64,000 nucleotides of DNA from NCBI RefSeq assembly GCF_020687805.1, contig NZ_JAJEWQ010000002.1, positions 819,590-883,589 of the forward strand. The letters are read 5' to 3'. The stretch is from Planctobacterium marinum. Its GTDB lineage: Bacteria > Pseudomonadota > Gammaproteobacteria > Enterobacterales > Alteromonadaceae. A model generated the notes under the pieces. That model was not told where the DNA came from. It saw only the letters and a list, made by a program, of their open reading frames with translations, and did not search any database. Within the stretch, counting starts at the first letter, position 1; every line of letters starts with the position of its first letter. Below, in pieces: positions 8,448 through 16,262 of the stretch. The translations under genes were made by a program, and so were the position numbers.

Positions 8448-9542
8448 ATGAAAAAAAACACGACCCCGGTATATTACGGCGATTACCTACATCTTGATCG
8501 CATTTTAAGTGCTCAGGAACTTCAAAGTGAAAAGTATGCAACTGCCGCTCACGATGAAACCTTATTTATTATCGTACATCAGGTGTATGAGCTTTGGTTC
8601 AAGCAAATTCTGCATGAGTTGAGTACGGTTATTGACGTGTTTTCTCAACAGGCCGTGGAAGATCATCAATTGTCCACCGTGGTGCACCGGTTAAACCGGG
8701 TAATAAAAATCCAGAAATTACTCAATGATCAAATCAGCATCATGGAAACCATGACCCCACAGGAATTTTTGTCTTTCAGAGATTATTTAGTTCCCGCATC
8801 GGGATTTCAGAGCATTCAGTTTAAAATGCTGGAAATTGGACTGGGTTTGAAGTCGCAGTATCGCATCGATTTTGACAAGCAGTCTTTTTACCAACGGCTG
8901 GAAGAAAAAGATCGGCATTTTCTTGAAGCCCTGGAACAAAAACAAAGTTTGTTCGAACTGGTGAACGCCTGGTTAGAGCGACTACCTTTGTTGGAGTTTG
9001 ATAATTTTAAGTTTTGGCAACACTATGAATCTGCCACTAAGGAAATGTTGAAGAGTGATCGGGAAATCATAAAAAATAACAATATGATTTCTGAAGAGGA
9101 TAGGCAAAAAGAACTGCTGGAATTGCAAAAAACCGAAGCCAGCTTTAACGCCATTTTTGATGAACAATATTATCAAAAGCTGATGGAAGAAGGGCATTAC
9201 AGGCTTTCTCAAAATGCACTGATGTCAGCGTTATTTATTCATCAATACAGCGAAGAGCCTGTCTTTAATCTGCCGTTTCAGTTTCTGACGTGTTTAACTG
9301 AGATTGATGAAAATCTAACCTTGTGGCGGTACCGGCATGCGATGATGGTACAAAGGATGCTGGGAACGAAAATAGGCACAGGTGGATCCTCAGGGCACGA
9401 GTATTTGAAAAAAACCACTGAATCCAACCGAATTTTTAAAGATTTTTTCAATATGGCGACTTTCCTGTTGCCGAAAGAGGTCTTACCTGCACTTCCCGTA
9501 AACGTAAAGAAAAACCTTGGGTTTTCACTGTTTTCGGTTTAG
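8448..9542 (+). CDS. kynA: tryptophan 2,3-dioxygenase
   Basis: A 364-residue heme dioxygenase that opens the indole ring of L-tryptophan to N-formylkynurenine, the first step of the kynurenine pathway. Motifs: YYGDYLHLDRIL at the start, FIIVHQVYELWFKQILHEL with the substrate-site His, and WRYRHAMMVQRML followed by GTGGSSGHEYL with the heme-ligand His. ATG at 8448 has AGGAGA 6 bases upstream; an upstream in-frame start at 8433 is less well placed. No kynurenine-pathway partner is adjacent; the gene belongs to the amino-acid catabolism group at 3.7-9.5 kb. Confidence 0.92.
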   Translation: MKKNTTPVYYGDYLHLDRILSAQELQSEKYATAAHDETLFIIVHQVYELWFKQILHELSTVIDVFSQQAVEDHQLSTVVHRLNRVIKIQKLLNDQISIMETMTPQEFLSFRDYLVPASGFQSIQFKMLEIGLGLKSQYRIDFDKQSFYQRLEEKDRHFLEALEQKQSLFELVNAWLERLPLLEFDNFKFWQHYESATKEMLKSDREIIKNNNMISEEDRQKELLELQKTEASFNAIFDEQYYQKLMEEGHYRLSQNALMSALFIHQYSEEPVFNLPFQFLTCLTEIDENLTLWRYRHAMMVQRMLGTKIGTGGSSGHEYLKKTTESNRIFKDFFNMATFLLPKEVLPALPVNVKKNLGFSLFSV

Positions 9543-9635
9543 CCTTGTTACAAAGTGTAAACTTTTTATTACGTCAATTGAAATGTTAGGGAATTGTAAA
9601 TTTGAACTTTCACTGATTTTTAAAAAGTTTTCAGC

Positions 9636-9665
9636 TTGACCCCGCTCTTTTCCTTTGTGTATATT
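9636..9665 (+). promoter_or_regulatory. sigma70 promoter of the TonB-dependent receptor
   Basis: TTGACC, 18 bases, TATATT. Expected transcription starts at about 9671-9674, right at the first leader hairpin. Confidence 0.65.
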
Positions 9666-9670
9666 GTTTG

Positions 9671-9727
9671 CGGGTTCACTACCCGTTAGGTTCACTACCT
9701 AACAATAATCGCCGCGACACGAGCGGC
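9671..9727 (+). promoter_or_regulatory. structured 5' leader with three consecutive hairpins
   Basis: Hairpin 1: CGGGT-TCACT-ACCCG (9671-9685). Hairpin 2: GTTAGGT-TCACT-ACCTAAC (9685-9703), with the same TCACT loop. Hairpin 3: GCCGC-GACACGA-GCGGC (9711-9727). All stems are perfect. The receptor start codon follows about 48 bases later. Function unknown; an RNA stabiliser, a protein-binding leader or a tandem operator are all possible. Confidence 0.6.
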
Positions 9728-9774
9728 AATAACACTAAATAAATTAAAAAATTAGTGGTCCAGGGAGACAACAC

Positions 9775-12396
9775 ATGTATATTAAATCCAAACTGGCTAA
9801 GTCAGTTCGACTAGCTATGGCTTTTGGTGCCGTTTCTACTGCTGCATTCAGCGGTTCAACAATGGCCCAGGAAGAAGCAGCCCAAGAAGAAGCTGTAGAA
9901 AAAATCGCAGTAACAGGTTCTCGTCTACGTAGAGCGGACCTTGAAGGTTCTGTTCCAATTACTACGATTGACAGAACTCAGTTAGAGTTCTCCGGTCAAG
10001 TTTCTGTATCTGACCTTCTTCGTAACACCAGCTTCAACGCTGCTGGTTCATTCAGACCTCAATCAGGTAGCTCAGCACAGGGTGTTTCTACTGTTGATTT
10101 GAGAGGTTTAGGTTCAGAGCGTACTTTGGTACTTATCGATGGTCGTCGTTTACCTAAGTCGCCTTCAACAGGTTCTTCTGCTGACCTTAACTCAATCCCA
10201 ACTGCTATCATTGAGCGAATCGAAGTATTAACTCAGGGTGCATCAGCGGTATACGGTTCTGACGCAGTAGCAGGTGTAATCAACATCATCACCAGAAAAG
10301 AATTCAACGGCGTTGAAATCAAACTTGGTGCGCATGAAATTGAGCACGAAGGCGGTGACCGTGAAGAAGGCTCGATCATTATCGGTACTTCAAGCGACAA
10401 AGGTAACATCGTAGGTGGTGTTTCATGGAACCATCGTGACATCGTATTCCAGAGAGACTTCCCTTGGTATGCACCAGGTGCATCTTTGTACGGTAACAGC
10501 TTCTCTACTGCGACTGACAACGGTGATGGCACATACACTGATGACTTCAACGTAACTTCTTTCCCAGGCGGCTGTAACGACGGTGAAGGTTTCTACGAAG
10601 TTGACTATGCAGCCTCTATCACTGGCCAGCGTTGTGCTTATAACTTTGCATTAGTATCTGCTGACGAAGCATCTACTGGTGTAACCAGCTTGTTCATGAA
10701 CAGCGAATATGAAATCGCTGACGGTTGGAAACTACTGTCTAAAATGAACTGGAACAAAACTGATTCATTCGGTCGTTATGCACCAGTTCCAGATTCACCT
10801 TCACCGTTCGCTGGTGGTACTGGCAACCCAATCCCGGTTGATAGCCCGAACAACCCAACTAACCCAGAAAGTGCGATGTATGACCCAGCATTTGGTCCAA
10901 ACGTACCAGTTTTCTGGTGGCACCGTTTTGACGCATTAGGTAATCGTGACAACGAAGTTGAAAACGATACGCAGAACCTGATGGTTATGGTTGAAGGTGA
11001 AGTGGGTGACTTTTTCGTAGACTTCGGTGTACGTCGTACTAAAAACAAAACTTACGATATCGGTCGTAACTACTTAGTACGTACCACTGCAGAAGCTTAC
11101 ATCAACGACGGTACTTACGATCTGCAAAACCCAAGCGCAAACCCAGATTCAGTTCTGAACGCGATGAAAGCAACCATTTCTCGTATCAGTATCTATGACC
11201 AGGACGAAGTTTTCGCTTCTGCTCAAACTGATCTGTTCGAAATGGGCGGCGGCATGTCTTCAATCATCTTCGGTGTTGAATGGCGGGAAGAAGATTACAA
11301 CGACCAATACGATTCACTGTCTGAAGCTGGTGCAATCGGTGGTTCTTCTGGTAACTCTGCAGGTGGTGGTCGTACTGCACGTGCAGCTTTCGTAGAGACT
11401 TTGTTGCCAGTAATGGACAACCTGGAAGTCACCTTAGCGGGTCGTTACGATGACTACAGTGATTATGGTGATGACTTCTCTCCTCAGATCTCTGTTCGTT
11501 GGGAACCAATGGAAGATTTAGTTGTTCGTGGTGGTTGGGGACAAGGTTTCCGCGCACCAACACTGGACATCCTGACTCAGAAAGATTCTTTCGCAGCTGA
11601 CTCTGTGTCTGATGACACTCACTGTGCGGCATTGAGTTTGCCAGTAGGTTGTTCTGTACAGATCAACGGTCTGCGTACTGCTAACCCGAACCTGAGTTCA
11701 GAGCAATCTGAGCAGTTGTCTGTGGGTATCGCTTATCAACCGCTTGACAGCTTAAGTTTCTCATTAGATTACTTCGATATTGAGATTGAAGAACGTATTA
11801 ACTTCTTCGATGCTCAGGAGCTGGTAAACAGAGAAGCCGCAGGCGACCCAATCCCAGCTGGTTTAGGTGTTGAAAGATTACCTACTGGTGCGATTACTCG
11901 TATCGTTCAGGGTTATGGTAACGATGGTACACTTGAAACTTCTGGTGTTGACTTGAACGTTAAGTACTCTCAAGACCTTGGTTTTGGTGACCTGACTTCT
12001 TCACTGCAATACTCTTATGTATTCGATTACAGAACTGACGGTGGCAGAAACGAGATCGGTGATATCGGTCAGCCAGAAGACAGAGGTGTTTGGTCAAACA
12101 CATTAGCGGTAGGTGACTTCAACGTTGCATACAACCTGAACTACATCGGTGACAACGCTGAGAACGTAGTTGACGGTGAGCAAATTGGTCACGTTGGTTC
12201 TTGGGTTACTCATGATATCAACGTAACTTACCACACGCCGTTTAACTCTAAAGTTACTCTTGGTGTGAACAACGTTGGCGGTAAAGAGCCACCTCTTGAA
12301 TCATTCCGTGGGGGCGGTGGTAGCCGTTCTTATAACTTCGACTTGTACGATGGTTACGGACGTATCGTTTACGCGAGATACGTACAATCTTTCTAA
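9775..12396 (+). CDS. TonB-dependent outer-membrane receptor (Oar/CirA-like)
   Basis: An 873-residue receptor. The signal peptide ends near SGSTMAQ; a TonB-box-like segment EKIAVTGSRL precedes the plug domain (about 45-170, with VDLRGLGSERTLVLIDGRR and GASAVYGSDAVAGVINIIT). The rest is a 22-strand beta-barrel ending in the outer-membrane signature aromatic YVQSF. The substrate is not evident; related large receptors in Alteromonadales import oligosaccharides, peptides or siderophores. Codon use is strongly biased to few synonymous codons, suggesting high expression. AGGGAGA precedes the ATG. Energy would come from a TonB system such as the one at 18.5-23.4 kb. Confidence 0.93.
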   Translation: MYIKSKLAKSVRLAMAFGAVSTAAFSGSTMAQEEAAQEEAVEKIAVTGSRLRRADLEGSVPITTIDRTQLEFSGQVSVSDLLRNTSFNAAGSFRPQSGSSAQGVSTVDLRGLGSERTLVLIDGRRLPKSPSTGSSADLNSIPTAIIERIEVLTQGASAVYGSDAVAGVINIITRKEFNGVEIKLGAHEIEHEGGDREEGSIIIGTSSDKGNIVGGVSWNHRDIVFQRDFPWYAPGASLYGNSFSTATDNGDGTYTDDFNVTSFPGGCNDGEGFYEVDYAASITGQRCAYNFALVSADEASTGVTSLFMNSEYEIADGWKLLSKMNWNKTDSFGRYAPVPDSPSPFAGGTGNPIPVDSPNNPTNPESAMYDPAFGPNVPVFWWHRFDALGNRDNEVENDTQNLMVMVEGEVGDFFVDFGVRRTKNKTYDIGRNYLVRTTAEAYINDGTYDLQNPSANPDSVLNAMKATISRISIYDQDEVFASAQTDLFEMGGGMSSIIFGVEWREEDYNDQYDSLSEAGAIGGSSGNSAGGGRTARAAFVETLLPVMDNLEVTLAGRYDDYSDYGDDFSPQISVRWEPMEDLVVRGGWGQGFRAPTLDILTQKDSFAADSVSDDTHCAALSLPVGCSVQINGLRTANPNLSSEQSEQLSVGIAYQPLDSLSFSLDYFDIEIEERINFFDAQELVNREAAGDPIPAGLGVERLPTGAITRIVQGYGNDGTLETSGVDLNVKYSQDLGFGDLTSSLQYSYVFDYRTDGGRNEIGDIGQPEDRGVWSNTLAVGDFNVAYNLNYIGDNAENVVDGEQIGHVGSWVTHDINVTYHTPFNSKVTLGVNNVGGKEPPLESFRGGGGSRSYNFDLYDGYGRIVYARYVQSF

Positions 12397-12422
12397 TTTG
12401 ACTTAGAGAGAAACATAAATGA

Positions 12423-12447
12423 GAAAGCCAGCGCAAGCTGGCTTTTT
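12423..12447 (+). terminator. rho-independent terminator after the receptor
   Basis: AAAGCCAGC-GCAA-GCTGGCTTT followed by further Ts, 27 bp after the receptor stop. It separates the receptor from the methyltransferase cluster. Confidence 0.9.
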
Positions 12448-12464
12448 ATTTATGGGCCGATATA

Positions 12465-12542
12465 ATGAAAACAAATAACAATAAGATTAACCCATACAAT
12501 ACCCGAAAGGGCGCAATGGTAAGCAATGCTATTGACCATTGA
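12465..12542 (+). CDS. tiny 25-residue ORF, possible peptide gene
   Basis: ATG to TGA over 26 codons between the receptor terminator and the methyltransferase. The peptide begins MKTNNNKINPYNTRKG and ends MVSNAIDH. It is hydrophilic with four early Asn. No strong ribosome site is visible upstream. It is of interest only because it directly precedes a methyltransferase, a radical SAM protein with PqqD-like segments and an oxygenase-like protein, the sort of enzymes that modify ribosomal peptides. It may be a chance ORF. Confidence 0.25.
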   Translation: MKTNNNKINPYNTRKGAMVSNAIDH

Positions 12543-12562
12543 GACTCGGTATCTTTTCTATC

Positions 12563-13471
12563 ATGCATAAGCAAACAATTCCCTGGCAGTCCTACTGGCA
12601 AGACGGCAACTTCGATACTTTTGGTAAATCCTTTTCTGATGGCAATCCGGTTGCTGATGCGTTAGCAGTAAAATTAAAAGAGATTGCACTGACAAACAGT
12701 GAAGTGCAGACTTTATTGGATTTGGGATGTGGTAAAGGTGAGCACTTTCAATGGTTAAGAGAGATGTTACCCGTTCAGATAAATCAACCCCTTCATATAG
12801 TGGGAGTTGATGCTGCAATTCCAACCATGGAAATTGATAGCCACACCAAAATTGTCAAAGATAACTTTGAATCACTGAGTCATGTACTGCAGTCAGAACA
12901 GTGCTTTGACGTTGTCTTTGCAATGTTTGCTGCGGAATATGGTCAGTTCAACAGAATCCTGAAAGCACTGCAGTTATTACATAGTGGACAACTGGATTGC
13001 ATTTTTCTGATGCACACACCCGGCTCAATCATCACTGAAAAAACCAGGCACACTCTGGATTTTTACCGTTTGTTTTTAAATAAAGACCTTGATAAGGCCC
13101 TGAGAAAACTCAAAAAGACAACTAACATTAAAATGTTCGAGACAACTGTACTCAATAACCTTAACGCGGTAATTGGACTTAAGCGTTCTGAGTTGATGTA
13201 CGACCTGCACACGGTGGCGGAACGATTACAGCGCTTGTTTAGTTCCATAAATCTGAGCCAGAAGTCAAAGCACGTAGAGCAGTTGTTGCATTACTTTGAG
13301 CAATTAAGTATGCATAAGTTGCGTTTGGAGCAGCAATTAGCAGCGTCTAAAAACAGTGAACTGTTAAACGGTGCATTGGCAGATGCGGGTCATCATATAA
13401 AAACTGATGAGATATTGTTTAATAGTTATGGTGAAATAGGGCGTTTTATTCACTTTGTTATCCAGCACTAG
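12563..13471 (+). CDS. class I SAM-dependent methyltransferase
   Basis: About 302 residues. Motif I is LLDLGCGKGEH near residue 52, followed by HIVGVDAAIPTME for the acidic ribose-binding loop and CFDVVFAMFAAEYGQ as the post-motif. The C-terminal half is helical and unassigned. The substrate is unknown. ATG at 12563 is taken; a TTG at 12539 overlaps the end of the 25-codon ORF and would extend it by 8 residues, and no strong ribosome site decides between them. A radical SAM gene follows after 39 bp, so the two are likely cotranscribed. Confidence 0.75.
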   Translation: MHKQTIPWQSYWQDGNFDTFGKSFSDGNPVADALAVKLKEIALTNSEVQTLLDLGCGKGEHFQWLREMLPVQINQPLHIVGVDAAIPTMEIDSHTKIVKDNFESLSHVLQSEQCFDVVFAMFAAEYGQFNRILKALQLLHSGQLDCIFLMHTPGSIITEKTRHTLDFYRLFLNKDLDKALRKLKKTTNIKMFETTVLNNLNAVIGLKRSELMYDLHTVAERLQRLFSSINLSQKSKHVEQLLHYFEQLSMHKLRLEQQLAASKNSELLNGALADAGHHIKTDEILFNSYGEIGRFIHFVIQH

Positions 13472-13510
13472 CGCAGACAAAATTATAGACTGAATAGAAT
13501 TAATACACTT

Positions 13511-16021
13511 ATGCCAAACATCTTTCCAAGCCATGCTTCCGCCATTGTTTATCGTCAGTCGACGCTGATGCTGGTTTCACTTTCTGGTGTGCATCCCGCA
13601 ATTAATCTGTCGCTGGCGGACGTACTGCTTATTGATGCAATGTTGAGACACAAACAAAACCGTGATGTGATTGGAAGTTTTTTCTCCACTGCTATGGGGA
13701 AGCGCTTAAGACAAAGCGTCAGTGATGCTCAAATACTAAACAGAATAAATGAATTAGAAGTTGTTAAACATCAATGTAACGCATTCAGTGATATTGAGGT
13801 CGTGCCATTATCTGAACAGCCAGTAACCGATAGTGGCAAACTAACTTCGATGGATGAACAATTCTACCTAAGCATGCACCACAGTGTCTATTTGGCGCAA
13901 TCCGGGTTTGTGTGTTATGCCCCGGCTATGGGCACCTATGTCAGCCTGACCGGTGAACAAACAATTTTGCTGTTGTCATTTGCCGGCGGCACCAAGCCAG
14001 ATGCCTTGTTTTCCCATAATAATTTTGCCGGTGCAGACCAACAGGCGCTTTTTAGTTGGTTGCAAAGTATGCTAAATGCCGGGGTGCTGGTGACTAAATC
14101 TGTTATTGAAACACCCCAGAAAGCAAAATTAAGTTCATTCTCAACGCAATCCACTGACAATCCTACCATTGAATTGGATTGGAAAGCCGTTGATTCGGAC
14201 GGTCGAATTCCCGTTTATTTTGTACCCCATATGGAAAATCATTTTCCGCTGGCTTTAGGGGTATTACTCAATGCCTTAAATGAACATAACTCGGGAGTGT
14301 TACGAGATAAGTTTCTGTTTTTGCCCATAACCTATCTGGAACCGACTGATTTGATCAATGGTCCATATCGAAAATTCGGTACCGGGATATGGTTGTTTTC
14401 CAATTATATGTGGTCAATAGACCTGAATATGCAAATCAGCAATGCGATTAAACAACATGATTCGGGTAATTTCACCATTCATGGCGGGCCCAGTACACCC
14501 GATTATCCAGAAGCGTGTGAAACTTTTCTGAAAGATAATCCTTCGGTTGATATTGCCGTTCATGGTGAAGGTGAAGTGACAATCACTGAAATATTTGAAG
14601 TCCTGGCGCAGTCATTTACTGCTGATGGCGATATAGATCGTTTTAGACTCAGTAAAGTGACGGGCATTACCTTTAAAGATCCCATTGCCAACAATATTAT
14701 TCGCACCGGAAGTCGTGAACGCATGAAAGAACCGGACAGCGTGCCATCACCTTATCTTTCTGGCGTTTTTGACAATTATCAGGGCAGGGTGGAAGCAGCG
14801 ATAATAGAGACCAACAGAGGTTGCCCTTACGGATGCACATTTTGTGATTGGGGGTCAGCCACTAACCAGAAAATACGCAAGTTCGACCTCGAGCGGGTGT
14901 ATGACGAAATTACCTGGATAGGTCGAAACAAGATCCGGGTTATTTGGATTGCCGATGCCAACTATGGTTTGTACGAAAGAGATATTGATATTTCCAAACA
15001 CATTGTTGCCACGAAAAAGAAATACGGCTTTCCACAAGAAGTTGTCGTTAATTACACAAAGAATTCAACCCGAAAACTCGTAGATATTATCAAGGTTTTC
15101 AGCGAGGGAGGGATAATTAGTCAGGGGATTATTTCCATACAAACCACAGATGAGAAAACCCTGGAAGTTATCAACCGCAAAAACATTCGCACAGAACGCT
15201 ATGATGAATTGTCTGAGATCTTTGCTGAACAAAAGTTGCCGCTTTCAACCGATTTGATGATTGGCCTGCCTGGTATAACTGTGGATTCGTTTAAGTTGGA
15301 TTTGCAGCGCTATATAGATAAAGATATTTCGGTTAAGGCCTATCCAACTCAATTACTGCCTAACAGCCCCATGGCTGACCCTGAGTACATTAAGAAGTAC
15401 CAGATTAAAGTGGATAAAAATAATTTTATTCTTTCCACCTACAGCTTTACCCAGCAAGAGCTGGTGCACATGAAAGGGCTGTTTCAGGTTTATGAAATGG
15501 CAGAGGGTTATGGTTTACTGAGATACCTCACTCGGTACTTACAGTGGGAGTATGAGATTCAGGCAATTGAGTTTTTGGAAACATTACTTATCGACGTCAA
15601 TGCCAATCCGAATACCTACCCACTGCTGACCTGGGGAGTTCATTATTTTAATGTAGAAAAGAACATTCCGGGTGGCTGGCACGCTTTTTATCGCGAACTG
15701 GCCAGCTACCTGATTAACAGGTATGAGATAGCCGATGATAGCCGATTAGCTACGGTGCTGGCCGTCAGTGCTGCCTCAATGCCAGATGATGGATTGCAAT
15801 ATCCCTACGTAGTCGAGACCGAGCATGACTTTGTCGCTTACTTCGTTGCAGCGAAAGAACAGTTCCAACCGCTCAGCGCCTACGGCAAGAGTGAGTTTTC
15901 AGTTTCTGATCCCAATTCTCTGGTGGATATCGATCTCAATGCCACGCAATATGATTCACATCAGTATTTTTGGGAGCTGCAATCCGAAATATCACGACCT
16001 AAATCGGTTGTAAAGGTATGA
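13511..16021 (+). CDS. B12-binding-type radical SAM protein with N-terminal PqqD-like segments
   Basis: An 836-residue enzyme. The radical SAM cluster is C438-X3-C442-X2-C445 in TNRGCPYGCTFCDWG, preceded by a Rossmann, B12-binding-like domain (from about 230, HGGPSTPDYPEACE and VHGEGEVTITEI); no DxHxxG is seen. The first 200 residues hold two segments resembling PqqD/RRE winged helices: INLSLADVLLIDAML, and YVSLTGEQTILLLSFAGG ending in LQSMLNAGVLVTK. RRE-like domains bind precursor peptides in RiPP pathways, so peptide or protein modification is plausible. The C-terminal 250 residues are helical. It lies between a methyltransferase and an oxygenase-like gene. The radical SAM call is firm; the RRE reading is inference. 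Confidence 0.85.
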   Translation: MPNIFPSHASAIVYRQSTLMLVSLSGVHPAINLSLADVLLIDAMLRHKQNRDVIGSFFSTAMGKRLRQSVSDAQILNRINELEVVKHQCNAFSDIEVVPLSEQPVTDSGKLTSMDEQFYLSMHHSVYLAQSGFVCYAPAMGTYVSLTGEQTILLLSFAGGTKPDALFSHNNFAGADQQALFSWLQSMLNAGVLVTKSVIETPQKAKLSSFSTQSTDNPTIELDWKAVDSDGRIPVYFVPHMENHFPLALGVLLNALNEHNSGVLRDKFLFLPITYLEPTDLINGPYRKFGTGIWLFSNYMWSIDLNMQISNAIKQHDSGNFTIHGGPSTPDYPEACETFLKDNPSVDIAVHGEGEVTITEIFEVLAQSFTADGDIDRFRLSKVTGITFKDPIANNIIRTGSRERMKEPDSVPSPYLSGVFDNYQGRVEAAIIETNRGCPYGCTFCDWGSATNQKIRKFDLERVYDEITWIGRNKIRVIWIADANYGLYERDIDISKHIVATKKKYGFPQEVVVNYTKNSTRKLVDIIKVFSEGGIISQGIISIQTTDEKTLEVINRKNIRTERYDELSEIFAEQKLPLSTDLMIGLPGITVDSFKLDLQRYIDKDISVKAYPTQLLPNSPMADPEYIKKYQIKVDKNNFILSTYSFTQQELVHMKGLFQVYEMAEGYGLLRYLTRYLQWEYEIQAIEFLETLLIDVNANPNTYPLLTWGVHYFNVEKNIPGGWHAFYRELASYLINRYEIADDSRLATVLAVSAASMPDDGLQYPYVVETEHDFVAYFVAAKEQFQPLSAYGKSEFSVSDPNSLVDIDLNATQYDSHQYFWELQSEISRPKSVVKV

Positions 16022-16262
16022 TCAAAGCAGCGGCTTGCTGGGATTATAAGCAGCCTGGAAATATAGTGAATTTTACCCTATATAAAAGCCTGTAAACGTC
16101 AGCCTTTTATCGCAGAACTGCCCAACAAGTATTGGTTAAATGGCTGGTCGCCTTGCTATATTGTTATGACGCATTCAAAAATAGTACACAGTACGCCATT
16201 AATGATTGCTGAATTAAGGATTTAAACCCGGTTACTTACTGTTTAATGGTATTAGTTAGCGA

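Noticed and set aside
16018-16095. 25-codon ORF overlapping the radical SAM stop (starts MIKAAACWDYKQPG)
   Set aside because: The ATGA overlap is suggestive of coupling, but composition and position after the enzyme make it a weak precursor candidate; not listed as a gene.
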